Below the pieces are notes generated by a model that was not told the DNA's origin, did not search any database, and saw nothing but the letters and a program-made list of their open reading frames with translations. This document shows positions 11,004-30,886 of a DNA stretch of 39,700 nucleotides, piece after piece. The DNA is taken from assembly GCA_009731375.1 (NCBI GenBank), contig BJOX01000187.1:140225-179924 (forward strand), given 5' to 3'. Numbering within the stretch: position 1 is the first letter of the stretch; every line of letters begins with the position of its first letter. The translations under genes were made by a program, and so were the position numbers. This DNA comes from Paulinella micropora (taxonomy: Eukaryota > Cercozoa > Imbricatea > Euglyphida).

Positions 11004-11170
11004 CCTCTCACCCTCCCTCTCCCTCTCTCCCTCCCTCCCTTCGTCCCTCCCTCCTTCCCTCACACACACACACACATCTACATAGATAGAGAAGATTCTA
11101 GACTTGCTACCTCATGCTCCTTTCACGTCCTGACTTTTCTGTATGCATGTCTGTCTGGGGAGAGAGAGAG

Positions 11171-11225
<55 letters not shown>

Positions 11226-11249
11226 CAGAGAGAGAGAGAGAGAGAGAGA

Positions 11250-11280
<31 letters not shown>
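10757..11280. repeat. AT/ATAC, GA, CA and CT arrays
   Basis: Alternating purine-pyrimidine at 10757-10905, GA 10905-10920, CT 10958-11060, GA 11159-11280; the degraded exon 6 copy sits between. Confidence 0.95.
11086..11140 (+). pseudogene. Degraded copy of exon 6
   Basis: An acceptor-like ACATAG is followed by sequence encoding IEKILDLLPHAPFTS and then TGA. Compared with exon 6 it has scattered substitutions and an extra base that shifts the frame. It lies about 1.8 kb upstream of the intact exon. Confidence 0.7.
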
Positions 11281-11281
<1 letters not shown>

Positions 11282-11369
11282 ATATCTAAAATGAATAAAT
11301 GAATAGATAAATCAAGCAAAACGTTCTTCCCAGGCGTTGCATGTGCCTCAAGTGCCTATACAAATATAA

Positions 11370-11430
11370 TAGACTTATCTATTTATTTATTTATGTATGT
11401 ATTTATTTGTTTATTTATTTATTTATCTAT

Positions 11431-11497
<67 letters not shown>

Positions 11498-11510
11498 CTT
11501 ATTTACTTAC

Positions 11511-11573
<63 letters not shown>

Positions 11574-11705
11574 TTCGTTTATTATTTGTTTGTTTGTTTA
11601 TTTGTTTGTTTATTTATTTATTTATTTATTTATTTATTTTATTTATTTATTTGTTTATTTATATCTTATTTATTTATTTATTTATTTATTTACTTACTTA
11701 CTTAC

Positions 11706-11752
<47 letters not shown>

Positions 11753-11865
11753 TTTGTTTATTTGTTTATTTGTCATTTATTTGTTTATTATTTGTTTGTT
11801 TGTTTATTTGTTTGTTTATTTATTTATGTATTTATTTATTTATTTATTTATTTATTTATATCTAT

Positions 11866-11896
<31 letters not shown>

Positions 11897-11929
11897 CTTA
11901 CTTACTTGCTTACTTACTTACTTACTTAC

Positions 11930-11992
<63 letters not shown>

Positions 11993-12079
11993 TTTGTTTA
12001 TTTGTTTGTTTATTTGTTTATTTGTTTATTTGTTTATTTGTTTATTTGTTTATTTACTTATTTATTTATTTATTTATTT

Positions 12080-12127
<48 letters not shown>

Positions 12128-12144
12128 CTTATTTACTTATTCAC

Positions 12145-12208
<64 letters not shown>

Positions 12209-12227
12209 TTTATATAATTTATATGAT

Positions 12228-12270
<43 letters not shown>

Positions 12271-12339
12271 TATATTTATGTATTTATTTATTCATTCATT
12301 CATTCATTTATTCATGTATTTATCTATTTACTTATTTAC

Positions 12340-12386
<47 letters not shown>

Positions 12387-12487
12387 TTCATTTATTCATT
12401 TATTTATTCATTCATTCATACATTCATTCATTCATTCATTTATTTATTTATTTATTTATGTATTTATTTACTTACTTACTTACTTAC

Positions 12488-12546
<59 letters not shown>

Positions 12547-12558
12547 CTTATTTACTTT

Positions 12559-12629
<71 letters not shown>

Positions 12630-12680
12630 TTCATTCATTCATTCATACGCACATTCATTCATGCATTCATTCATTCATTC
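11370..12680. repeat. 1.3-kb (TTTA)n array
   Basis: The longest uniform array in the window, with TTTG, TTAC and TTCA sub-blocks, followed by (TGTC)n and (ACAT)n up to exon 6. Confidence 0.98.
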
Positions 12681-12681
12681 A

Positions 12682-12715
<34 letters not shown>

Positions 12716-12742
12716 GCAGTGTACATACATACATACATACAT

Positions 12743-12773
<31 letters not shown>

Positions 12774-12851
12774 TACATACATACATACATACATAAATAC
12801 ATACATACATACATACATACATACATAACATACATACATACATATACGTAG

Positions 12852-12950
12852 ATGGAGAAGATTTTGGACTCACTCCCGAATGATCCTTTCACACCCGACT
12901 TTTCTGAAAAAATCACAAGCAAGCTATCAGAGCTTGATATCCTAAAAGTG
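12852..12950 (+). CDS. VPS50: VPS50 exon 6
   Basis: The acceptor is tacgtag, the exon is in phase 0 and has 33 codons: [17 protein letters not shown], then [16 protein letters not shown]. The donor is GTCTAT; GTGGTC three bases earlier would also hold the phase. The LP-acidic motif followed by an amphipathic helix matches the VPS50 N-terminal block. The intron after the donor is immediately (TCTA)n. Confidence 0.75.
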
Positions 12951-14185
<1,235 letters not shown>

Positions 14186-14234
14186 TAGCTTGCGCATGCT
14201 TACGGTGCTCAAAACACTTGGACTAACGGCTTCC

Positions 14235-14425
14235 TTTTCTTTCCCTTTTATCCTCCCCACTCTCCATTCCTAGATTGCCTTTTTCTTCAACGTCCTCCTC
14301 TTCTTTTTCCAGAGCACAGTCTACCCGTGATTCATATCCCGGACACATGCACAGTACACAAATTACTGTTTGATGTGAAACTGCGTTCCTTTGCAAGGAC
14401 TACATTCCTTTGCGACATCTCGTCT
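14235..14425 (+). mobile_element. Second dispersed repeat family, copy 1
   Basis: About 190 bp, from a pyrimidine-rich start through CACAGTCTACCCGTGATTC and TTTGATGTGAAACTGCG to CTTTGCGACATCTCG, then (TCTA)n. Matches 1181-1365 in inverse orientation with few differences. Confidence 0.75.
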
Positions 14426-15456
<1,031 letters not shown>

Positions 15457-15466
15457 NNNNNNNNNN

Positions 15467-15514
15467 GAAGTTGTCAACCGCGGTCATGTCAAACTATGGG
15501 CAGTTCATGAAAGG
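15467..15514 (+). CDS. VPS50: VPS50 exon 7 (5' end in gap)
   Basis: The exon emerges from a 10-N gap. It reads KLSTAVMSNYGQFMK plus GG, with donor GTATGA. The two spare bases join the first base of exon 8 to give Gly, producing FMKGMSHIHDI, the GM.xV motif of the family. Confidence 0.7.
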
Positions 15515-15524
15515 GTATGAGCTG

Positions 15525-15722
15525 AGATGAGCTGAGCTGAGCTGAGCTGAGCTGAGATGAGCTGAGCTGAGCTGACTGAGCTAAGCTGAGATTAGATGAG
15601 ATGAGATGAGATGAGATGAGCGAAATATGATATGATATGATATGATATAATTTGATATGATATGACTGAAATATGATATGATATGATATGATATGACCGA
15701 AATATGATATGATATGATATGC
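15525..15722. repeat. (GAGCT)n then (GATAT)n pentamers
   Basis: Intron 7 is GAGCT pentamers drifting through GAGAT to GATAT, ending at the exon 8 acceptor. Confidence 0.9.
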
Positions 15723-15725
15723 TAG

Positions 15726-15791
15726 GATGTCCCATATTCACGATATTAAAGTGGAGCTCACTCGCAGTGAAGTCTCCGCTACCAACGGCAG
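15726..15791 (+). CDS. VPS50: VPS50 exon 8
   Basis: The acceptor is atgctag and the donor GTGAGA is canonical. One base, 21 codons, two bases: MSHIHDIKVELTRSEVSATN, then G. The final AG plus the first G of exon 9 makes the first Arg of NGRRHL. Confidence 0.8.
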
Positions 15792-15796
15792 GTGAG

Positions 15797-15873
<77 letters not shown>

Positions 15874-16027
15874 CCTACCTACCTACCTACCTACCTACCT
15901 ATCTACCAATCTACCTACCTACCGATATCTACCCCTCCTACCTACCTACCTAACTACCTCCCTCCCTCCCTCCATCCCTCCCTCCCTCCCTCCCTCCCTT
16001 CTTCCCTACCTACCTGCCGACCTATAG

Positions 16028-18751
<2,724 letters not shown>

Positions 18752-18856
18752 TCTATCTATCTATCTACCTACCTACCTACCTACCTATCTATCTATGTAT
18801 CTACCTACCTACCTACCTACCTACCTACCTACCTACCTACCTACCTACCTACCTAG

Positions 18857-18944
18857 GCGTCATTTAGCGCGGGCGCAAGAGCAGTTGGTAGAGCGCACGT
18901 TTCGCTTGCTAGTGAAAGCAAGAAAGAAGGCACGCATGGCTGTG
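18857..18944 (+). CDS. VPS50: VPS50 exon 9 (complete copy)
   Basis: The acceptor is ctacctag and the donor GTG|GTATCT. One base plus 29 codons, [20 protein letters not shown] then ARKKARMAV, ending in phase 0. This is the NGRRHL-to-KKKxA segment of VPS50. Only this copy has the 3' half and a donor in the right phase. The acceptor itself is a CTAC-repeat unit with one base changed. Confidence 0.8.
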
Positions 18945-18945
18945 G

Positions 18946-19000
<55 letters not shown>

Positions 19001-19005
19001 ATATT

Positions 19006-19036
<31 letters not shown>

Positions 19037-19092
19037 CTACATACCTACCTACCTACCTACCTACCTACCTATCTACCTATCTATCAATGAAG

Positions 19093-19140
19093 GTTCTCAA
19101 AGCACTACGCGAAGTAAAGCAGTGCTCAATACTTCTGGAG
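19093..19140 (+). repeat. Truncated exon-10 copy
   Basis: This is the start of exon 10 (VLKALREVKQCSILLE) with the same CAATGAAG acceptor context. It runs directly into TCTA repeat with no donor and lies 272 bp upstream of the full exon. Confidence 0.8.
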
Positions 19141-19171
<31 letters not shown>

Positions 19172-19232
19172 CCTATCGACCTACCTACCTACCTACCTAC
19201 CTACCTACCTACCTACCTACCTACCTACCTAC

Positions 19233-19291
<59 letters not shown>

Positions 19292-19364
19292 CCTACCTAC
19301 CTATCTACCTATCTATCTACCTACCTACCTATCTACCTACCTACCTACCTATCTATCAATGAAG

Positions 19365-19424
19365 GTTCTGAAAGCACTGCGTGAAGTGAAGCAGTGCTCT
19401 GTGCTTCTAGAGTCCTTGCAGAAG
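19365..19424 (+). CDS. VPS50: VPS50 exon 10
   Basis: Twenty codons, VLKALREVKQCSVLLESLQK, phase 0 to 0, acceptor caatgaag, donor AAG|GTGTCT. It continues the helical region of exon 9. Confidence 0.7.
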
Positions 19425-19617
19425 GTGTCTTTATGTATGTAATGTATGTATGTATGCATGCATGCATGTATGTTTGTATGTGTGTATGTATGTATGTATG
19501 TATGTATGTATGTATGTATTTATGTATCTATGTATGTGTTGCACGTATGTATGTATGCATGCATACATGTATGTATGTATGTATGTATGTATGCATGCAT
19601 GCATGTATGTATGTATG

Positions 19618-19648
<31 letters not shown>

Positions 19649-19649
19649 G

Positions 19650-19703
19650 GCGTTAGCTGCCAACGACCACGTAGAAACCGTCCAACTACATAAGCGATGC
19701 AAG
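19650..19703 (+). CDS. VPS50: VPS50 exon 11
   Basis: The acceptor is tatgtaag and the donor CAAG|GTATAC. Eighteen codons, [18 protein letters not shown], phase 0 to 0. It is followed by six 3'-end copies. Confidence 0.75.
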
Positions 19704-19713
19704 GTATACTATA

Positions 19714-23160
<3,447 letters not shown>

Positions 23161-23300
23161 CTTTCCGGAAATTTTACCGTAAATACCGTTCAAGTTTCCC
23201 ATCTTGCATTTGCGTATTAAAATTCGGCTAAATTTTTTCGAAGTGTGCCGCAAATACCGTGGACAGATATGCCTGAATGTTGTGTGTGTTTTTTATCTAG

Positions 23301-23340
23301 GCGTTGTTGGAAGAACATAAGCAGCTGACTTGCCTGGCGC
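23301..23340 (+). repeat. Truncated exon-12 copy
   Basis: ATCTAG is followed by the first 40 bases of exon 12, then diverges at TTTTCCG. The copy and its upstream flank (GCCGCAAATACCGTGGA, TGTTGTGTGTGT) repeat 222 bp later at the true exon, a tandem duplication of intron end plus exon start. Confidence 0.85.
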
Positions 23341-23522
23341 TTTTCCGAACGAATTTTCCGCGAAATTTTGCCGCAAATAACCGCGCAAAGTTTCCCACCG
23401 CATATCCCGCGAAAGTTTCTAATCTTGCATTTGCGTATAAAAATGCGGCGAAATCCCCGCGGAGTTTGCCGCAAATACCGTGGATAGATATGGCTGAATG
23501 TTGTGTGTGTCTTTGTACCAAG

Positions 23523-23615
23523 GCGTTGTTGGAAGAACATAAGCAGCTGACTTGCCTGGCGCCTGTTCGCGCACAGCTAAAGGACATCCGCAGCGTGTTA
23601 CTGAGTCGATTAGAG
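23523..23615 (+). CDS. VPS50: VPS50 exon 12
   Basis: The acceptor is tgtaccaag and the donor GAG|GTGAGA is canonical. Thirty-one codons, ALLEEHKQLTCLAPVRAQLK then DIRSVLLSRLE, phase 0 to 0. Confidence 0.8.
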
Positions 23616-23618
23616 GTG

Positions 23619-23704
<86 letters not shown>

Positions 23705-24109
23705 GTAGATAGGTAGGTAGATAGATAGATATATACATCAAATGCATGCATACACACATATACTTGATGCATGCATACATGGATACATACATAGATGCAT
23801 ACATAACAAATGTACGTTGTGGAATAACATATATACAGCGTAGTACTCTGTCGCCTCTTTCATCATCTATGCATACGTGAGTGTGTGTGTGTGTATGCAT
23901 GTTTTTTTATCTATGCAACCCCGAAAGTTTCCTTTTTCTTCCATATCAAATTAACTTCCCGGGAAAACGGCCGCAAATATCGCAAAATTTTCCTGTTTTT
24001 TACATATCAAATCAACTTCCCGGGAAACGGCCGCAAATACCGCAAAAGTTTTCCTGTTTCTTATAAACCAAGTTTTAAAGTTTTTCGATTATTCATTGTG
24101 TATATCCAG

Positions 24110-24142
24110 GTGTCTTTCACAGCAGTCTACAGCAAATTCCGA
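24110..24142 (+). repeat. Truncated exon-13 copy
   Basis: TATATCCAG is followed by sequence encoding VSFTAVYSKFR, matching the start of exon 13 ([11 protein letters not shown]), then diverges into the minisatellite. Confidence 0.75.
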
Positions 24143-24344
24143 CTTTTTCGGGAAAATTGCCGCAAACACCGCGAAACTTTTCTGTTTCTTACATATCAAT
24201 ATCCGCAATCACCGCGAAATTTTCCTGTTTTTCCATATCAATATTCGCAAACACCGCGAACTTTTCCTGTTTCTTACATATCAACATCCGCCAACACCGC
24301 GAAATCTTCCTTTTTCTTTCATATCAATTTTCCATGATTCACAG

Positions 24345-24398
24345 GTGTCGTTCACGGACGTGTGTAGTAAGTTCGACCTTGCGCTGTTTCAGAACACG
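24345..24398 (+). CDS. VPS50: VPS50 exon 13
   Basis: The acceptor is gattcacag and the donor ACG|GTAAAC. Eighteen codons, [18 protein letters not shown], phase 0 to 0. It resembles the C..F segment of the helical region in plant VPS50-like proteins. Confidence 0.75.
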
Positions 24399-24479
24399 GT
24401 AAACATACATACATACATACATACATACATACATACATACATACGTACGTACGTATGTACATACACGCACAGACGCACG

Positions 24480-24518
<39 letters not shown>

Positions 24519-24614
24519 ACACATACACACATACACACATACATACATACATACATACATACACAAATACAAATACATACATACATAGCTTCATACATAC
24601 ATACATAGGTGCAG

Positions 24615-24644
24615 GCAGCTTTGTCTGTCAACGTTGCCACGCAG
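24615..24644 (+). CDS. VPS50: VPS50 exon 14 (short)
   Basis: A 30-bp exon between ggtgcag and CAG|GTCTAT encodes [10 protein letters not shown] in phase 0. It is supported mainly by phase and position, so it is less certain than its neighbours. Confidence 0.55.
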
Positions 24645-24651
24645 GTCTATC

Positions 24652-24766
<115 letters not shown>

Positions 24767-24767
24767 G

Positions 24768-24814
<47 letters not shown>

Positions 24815-24829
24815 GCCTATCTATCTATC

Positions 24830-24864
<35 letters not shown>

Positions 24865-24886
24865 GTCTATCTAATCTATCTATCTA

Positions 24887-24933
<47 letters not shown>

Positions 24934-24987
24934 CATCTATTTATCTATCTTTCTATCTGTCTACCTTATTATTAATATCTTGTTCAG

Positions 24988-25023
24988 CTCTGGTCGGACG
25001 TGAGGCCGCACTTTCTGTATACC
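24988..25023 (+). repeat. Diverged exon-15 copy with acceptor
   Basis: CTTGTTCAG is followed by sequence encoding LWSDVRPHFLYT, similar to exon 15 (LWSEVRVHFLHA), then an AT-rich stretch and a GA repeat. Confidence 0.75.
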
Positions 25024-25040
25024 ATATATTATATATATAT

Positions 25041-25478
<438 letters not shown>

Positions 25479-25510
25479 TCTGGTTGTTTGAAGCTGATGC
25501 TCTTGTGCAG

Positions 25511-25556
25511 CTGTGGTCGGAGGTGCGCGTGCACTTCCTACATGCCATTGATAGAG
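25511..25556 (+). CDS. VPS50: VPS50 exon 15
   Basis: The acceptor is ttgtgcag and the donor G|GTATAA. Fifteen codons, LWSEVRVHFLHAIDR, plus one base that completes Gly with exon 16. Confidence 0.75.
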
Positions 25557-25648
25557 GTATAACGTACACAACATACATAACATACAGAATACGTAACATA
25601 CTGAATACATTACATGTATACATAACATACATACATAACATACATAAC

Positions 25649-26464
25649 GGAGGTGCGGGTGCACTTTTCTATACGCCATTGATAGAGGTATATCGTACAC
25701 ATATATAACATAACATGCATACATAACATACATACACAACATACATAACGGAGTTGAAAATGCACTTTTCTACATGCAATTCATAGAGGTATAACGTGCA
25801 GAACATACATAGCATAGACTATACATAACATACTGAATACATAACATGCATACATAACATACATAACGGAGGTGCGGGTGCACTTTTCTACACGCAATTG
25901 ATAGAGGTATAACGTACACGTATATATGACATACATAATACATAACATGCATACATAACATACATACACAACATACATAACGGAGTTGAAAATGCACTGT
26001 TCTACATGCAGTTCATAGAGGTATAACGTACAGAACATACATAGCATACAGAATACATAACGTGCAGAACATAAGATGGCATACGAAACATGCATACATA
26101 ACATACATAATACATAACATGCATACATAACATGCATACGAAACATACATACATAACATACATAACGGAGGTGCGGGTGCAGTTTTCTACACGCCCTTGA
26201 TAGAGGTATAACGTACACAACATACATAACGTACAGAATACATAACATGCATACATAACATGCATACGAAACATACATACATAACATACATAACGGAGGT
26301 GCGGGTGCACTTTTCTATACGCCCGTGATAAAGGTATAACGTACACAACATACATAACATACAGAATACATAACATACTGAATACATTACATGCATACGA
26401 AACATACATACATAACATACATAACGGAGGTGCGGGTGCACTTTTCTATACGCCATTGATAGAG
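25649..26464 (+). repeat. Seven downstream copies of exon-15 3' end plus donor
   Basis: Copies of about 40 bp lie at 25649, 25749, 25867, 25981, 26166, 26294 and 26424, in ACAT/ATAAC repeat. Two types occur: GGAGGTGCGGGTGCA and GGAGTTGAAAATGCA, in the order A-B-A-B-A-A-A. Most end ATAGAG|GTATAACG, so donor and intron start are copied too. The last has GTCATAAC in place of the donor. Confidence 0.85.
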
Positions 26465-26557
26465 TCATAACGTACAGAACATACATACAAGCAGAAGATA
26501 CAGAACATACAGAACACATAGAGAACATGGAAACTTCACTTTCTACACGTCAAATAC

Positions 26558-26606
<49 letters not shown>

Positions 26607-26607
26607 A

Positions 26608-26668
<61 letters not shown>

Positions 26669-26725
26669 CCTACCTACCTACCTACCTACCTACCTATCTA
26701 TCTACCTACCTACCTGCCTACCTAC

Positions 26726-26766
<41 letters not shown>

Positions 26767-26767
<1 letters not shown>

Positions 26768-27079
26768 CCTTTCTCGCTTGTTGAGCCCGGAATAAAACCC
26801 ACAGTGCTCTGTCGGTTTATACTAGACTGTCGAACAGTCTCGAAACTCCATCTGCTTACTGGGTCCTCTGTAATGGAGGTGGGAGCTCGTTCTGCAAGGG
26901 GCGCTTATGGAACGAGCCCTGGCCCCGCCTGGTACTAGGGAGCTTTGGTATCGCCTGTATCAGTCCCTTCCGTGCAAACATCACGGCTTAGCTGGGCATC
27001 GGGTCAATACTTTATTCACGGACTTCCTTGGTTGACGAAATCAGAAGCTCCTTTTTTCTGACATTAGTCGATATCTCAT
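26767..27079 (+). mobile_element. Dispersed retroposon-like repeat, copy B
   Basis: Nearly identical to copy A over its whole length (ATCTCAT for ATTTCAT at the end), inserted between TATC repeats; tail (CTAT/TTAT)n. Confidence 0.75.
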
Positions 27080-27104
27080 CTATCTATCTATTTATCTATC
27101 TATT

Positions 27105-27196
<92 letters not shown>

Positions 27197-27285
27197 ACTT
27201 TTTACGCTCTCGATCGAGGAGTAATATATATACACACATACATACATACATACATACATACATACATACATACATACGTACATAG

Positions 27286-27470
27286 GTGTGGTGGAAGGTA
27301 TTCGAGAGAACATGACGGCAGCTCCATCCCGTGCTTCCTCCTCTTCTCCCCCTTCTTCTTTTTCTTCTTCCTCTTCCTCCTCCTTCTCCTCCTCCTCCTC
27401 CGCGAGCGAGAGCGGCGTCAGCGGCTTGTCTTCCCCTACACAACCGCAGAGCGCGTCACCAAGCAAACAG
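27286..27470 (+). CDS. VPS50: VPS50 exon 16 (Ser-rich insert)
   Basis: The acceptor is gtacatag. GT completes Gly, then 61 codons start VVEGIRENMTAAPSRA, pass through a Ser/Phe-rich low-complexity tract and end SGLSSPTQPQSASPSKQ. The donor is GTCGAG, in phase 0. The tract is a TCC/TCT repeat that stays in frame, probably a lineage-specific disordered loop. Confidence 0.7.
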
Positions 27471-27477
27471 GTCGAGC

Positions 27478-27549
<72 letters not shown>

Positions 27550-27770
27550 CCCCCCCCCCCCCCCCNNNNNNNNNNNNNNNNNNNNNNNNNNNNNNNNNNN
27601 NNNNNNNNNNNNNNNNNNNNNNNNNNNNNNNNNNNNNNNNNNNNNNNNNNNNNNNNNNNNNNNNNNNNNNNNNNNNNNNNNNNNNNNNNNNNNNNNNNNN
27701 NNNNNNNNNNNNNCCCCCCCTATTCTACCTTTATTTCTACCTTCCTCCCTACCTACCCATGTGCCTATAG

Positions 27771-27851
27771 GAATTGGATGTTGGAATGGGCATGCGTGAA
27801 CTCGTAACGCACATTTCGCCTCAGACCTACCTGAAAACCTTCGTGGTCTGT
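27771..27851 (+). CDS. VPS50: VPS50 exon 17
   Basis: The acceptor is gtgcctatag. ELDVGMGMRELVTHISPQTY then LKTFVVC ends in phase 0 at GTATCT. Two earlier donors (GTGGTC after 27842, GTCTGT after 27845) are also in phase, so the end is uncertain by nine bases. Confidence 0.7.
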
Positions 27852-27854
27852 GTA

Positions 27855-27904
27855 TCTATGTGTGTATGTATGTATGTATGTATGTATGTATGTATGTATG
27901 TATG

Positions 27905-27936
<32 letters not shown>

Positions 27937-28155
27937 AATGTATGTATGTACGTATATACGTATGTACGTATGTACGTATTTACGTATGTACGTATGTATG
28001 TATGTATTTATGTATGTATGCACGTATGTACGTATGTACGTATGTACGACGTATGTACGTATGTACGTATGTATGTATGTATGTACGTATGTACGTATGT
28101 ACGTATGTATGTATGAATGTATGTATGTATGTATGTATGTATGTACGCATGTATG
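27855..28155. repeat. (TGTA)n/(CGTATGTA)n, intron 17
   Basis: TGTA drifting to ACGTATGT octamers. Confidence 0.95.
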
Positions 28156-28163
28156 TTATGTAG

Positions 28164-28229
28164 GGCGTGTGTTCCCGGCTAGTGGCTGTACTACACAGTT
28201 CCATCAGTATGCCCGATGCATTGAAGAAG
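28164..28229 (+). CDS. VPS50: VPS50 exon 18
   Basis: The acceptor is tgttatgtag and the donor AAG|GTAGGA. Twenty-two codons, GVCSRLVAVLHSSISMPDAL then KK, phase 0 to 0. Confidence 0.75.
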
Positions 28230-28234
28230 GTAGG

Positions 28235-28271
<37 letters not shown>

Positions 28272-28424
28272 CACTCTATGGACATAACATCGATTTTNNN
28301 NNNNNNNNNNNNNNNNNNNNNNNNNNNNNNNNNNNNNNNNNNNNNNNNNNNNNNNNNNNNNNNNNNNNNNNNNNNNNNNNNNNNNNNNNNNNNNNNNNNN
28401 NNNNNNNNNNNNNNNNNNNNNNNN

Positions 28425-28543
28425 AGCTGCAGAAGCTCAACGCGACGGGCCAAATGCACCCTTCTCTTTCCGAAGAGGAGCTGCAGCCCCTTCGCCTAGC
28501 CGAGGCCGAGTTGGAGGCGCTGGGCTTCCTGCTATGGGAAAAA
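28425..28543 (+). CDS. VPS50: VPS50 exon 19 (5' border near gap)
   Basis: It ends at a strong AAA|GTAAGC donor. It encodes LQKLNATGQMHPSLSEEELQ and continues to LEALGFLLWEK. The true start may be after CTGCAG at 28432 or inside the preceding gap; all keep the same frame. Confidence 0.7.
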
Positions 28544-28630
28544 GTAAGCAAATCATATCTTAGAATTGCTGTGGTTGTTCTTGGTGGCAGTGGTGTTGAT
28601 GTTTGTGTTGTTGTTGTTGGTTGTTGTTGT

Positions 28631-28663
<33 letters not shown>

Positions 28664-28729
28664 TTGTTATTCCTTGTTATTATTTATTTGCTATTCATAT
28701 CTGTATACTTTCCCCTGTCAACTGCACAG

Positions 28730-28817
28730 TTCACAGTGAGCGTGCTCTTAGGCATGCATAGTCATCATCCTTATTCTTACTATTAATATGTGAATTGTTT
28801 TTTTTTTTTTTTTTTTT

Positions 28818-28877
<60 letters not shown>

Positions 28878-29432
28878 TTTTTTTTTTGTTTGTTTTTTTT
28901 TTTTTTTTTTTTTTTTTTTTNNNNNNNNNNNNNNNNNNNNNNNNNNNNNNNNNNNNNNNNNNNNNNNNNNNNNNNNNNNNNNNNNNNNNNNNNNNNNNNN
29001 NNNNNNNNNNNNNNNNNNNNNNNNNNNNNNNNNNNNNNNNNNNNNNNNNNNNNNNNNNNNTTTTTTTTCTCCCTGTAGTTGCAGCTCACAGTCAGTGCAT
29101 CGTTAGTGGTACATAGTTATCATGTGCTTATTATTACTATTAGTATGCGAGTGGATCGTTAGGGGCCACCGCGCGAAGCGTCTTGATCATTCTTATTCTT
29201 ATTAGTATAACTGTGTGTAAGTAAGTAAGTAAGTAAGTAAGTATGTATGTATATATGTATGTATGTATGTATGCATGCATGCATGTATGTATGTATGCAT
29301 GCATGTATGTATGCATGTATGTATGTATGTATGTATGTATGCATCTATGTATGTATGTATGTATGTATGTATGTATGTATGTATGTATGTATGTTATTTT
29401 TCCCCTGGTGTAGGTTCAGCTCAAAGTGTATG
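28730..29432 (+). repeat. Three truncated exon-20 copies with acceptors
   Basis: Acceptor-led copies of the exon 20 start occur at 28730 (TTCACAGTGAGCGTGCTCTT, diverged), 29079 (TTGCAGCTCACAGTCAGTG) and 29414 (GTTCAGCTCAAAGTG). The first two share downstream intron sequence (CATAGT.ATCAT, TTATT.TTACTATTA), so whole intron-exon units were duplicated. Confidence 0.75.
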
Positions 29433-29559
29433 TATGTATGTATGTATAGATGCATGTATGTATGTACGTATGTATGCATGCATGCATGCATGTATGTATG
29501 TATGTATGTATGTATGTATGCATGCATGCATGCATGTATGTATGTATGTATGTATGTAG

Positions 29560-29637
29560 GTGCAGCTCAAAGTGAGTGGTCTGCTCGGGGCGAAGGCACT
29601 CAGTTCGGGCTGGGTGCCCATTGAAGAATTTCTTCAG
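29560..29637 (+). CDS. VPS50: VPS50 exon 20
   Basis: The acceptor is tatgtag and the donor CAG|GTCAGA. Twenty-six codons, VQLKVSGLLGAKALSSGWVP then IEEFLQ, phase 0 to 0. Confidence 0.75.
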
Positions 29638-29639
29638 GT

Positions 29640-29935
29640 CAGAACCGCTTGACATGGGAGGGGGAAAGAAGGCAGTAGATGGGAGAAAAAAGGCAGTAGA
29701 AGGGAGGAAAAAGGCAGTAGGTGGGAGAAAAAAGGGAGTAAATGAGAGAAAAAGGCAGGAAATGAGAGGGAAAAGGCAGTACATGAGAGAAAAAAGGCAG
29801 CAGATGGGAGGAAAAAGGCAGAAAAAAGGCAGCAGATAGGAGAAAAAAAGAGGAAAAGGCAGTAAATGAGAGGAAAAAGACAGTAAATGAGAGAAAAAGG
29901 CAGCAGATGGTAGAAAAGGCAGTAGATACCATGCT
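29640..29935. repeat. AGAAAAAAGGCAGTAGATGGG minisatellite
   Basis: About fifteen imperfect units of 19-21 bp, purine-rich, directly after exon 20; the form of the unit varies (e.g. GGGAGGAAAAAGGCAG). Confidence 0.85.
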
Positions 29936-29969
29936 AGTGATAGTAAATAGATATAGTAACAATAGTGAG

Positions 29970-30002
29970 GAAAGCGTTAAGCTGTCCAAGACAGTCCTGC
30001 AG
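29970..30002 (+). CDS. VPS50: VPS50 exon 21 (probable)
   Basis: ESVKLSKTVLQ ends at CAG|GTGACA. Phase 0 requires the weak acceptor at GTGAG; stronger TAG sites upstream would put a stop in the required phase. The donor end is convincing, the start is not. Confidence 0.45.
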
Positions 30003-30007
30003 GTGAC

Positions 30008-30008
30008 A

Positions 30009-30044
<36 letters not shown>

Positions 30045-30363
30045 GTCATGATCATCATCATCATCATCGTCGTCATCATCATCATCGTCATCGTCATCGT
30101 CATCGTCATCATCATCATCATCATCCTCATCATCATCATCATCGTCATCATCATCATCGTCATCATCATCATCATCATCATCGTCATCGTCATCATCATC
30201 ATCCTCATCATCATCCTCATCATCATCACCATCATCATCGTCATCATCATCGTCATCATCATCATCATCATCATCATCGTCATCATCATCGTCATCATCA
30301 TCATCATCATCGTCATCATCATCATCATCATCGTCATCATCGTCATCATCGTCATCATCATCG

Positions 30364-30402
<39 letters not shown>

Positions 30403-30502
30403 ATCATCATCATTATCATCATCATCAATCATCATCATCATCATCATCATCGTCATCATCATCATCCTCATCGTCATCATCATCATCATCATCGTCATCA
30501 TC

Positions 30503-30538
<36 letters not shown>

Positions 30539-30583
30539 GTCGTCGTCGTCATCATCGTCATCATCATCATCATCATCATCATT

Positions 30584-30620
<37 letters not shown>

Positions 30621-30752
30621 CCATCAGCATCATCGTCATCGTCGTCATCATCATCATCATCATCATCATCCTCATCGTCATCATCGTCATCATCCGTCAT
30701 CATCATCATCATTATCATCATTATCATCATCAACAACAACAACAACAACAAC
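30008..30752. repeat. (ATC)n array, intron 21
   Basis: ATC with GTC and CTC variants, ending in (CAA)n; starts at the exon 21 donor. Confidence 0.97.
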
Positions 30753-30886
30753 CATATCATCATTCTATTTCTTTGTTTGGCTGTGTGTTTCGTTGATCTT
30801 GTTGATCTTGTTGTTTTTTTCATAGATAGATAAATACATACATGCGTAGATACACTGTTATTATTTTTATTATTATTTTACGTTAG

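Noticed and set aside
14189-14425. Open plus-strand frame [14 protein letters not shown]... after a TAG acceptor between exons 6 and 7
   Set aside because: Most of it is the dispersed repeat also found at 1181-1365, and exons 6 and 7 seem to follow each other directly in the family alignment I recall.
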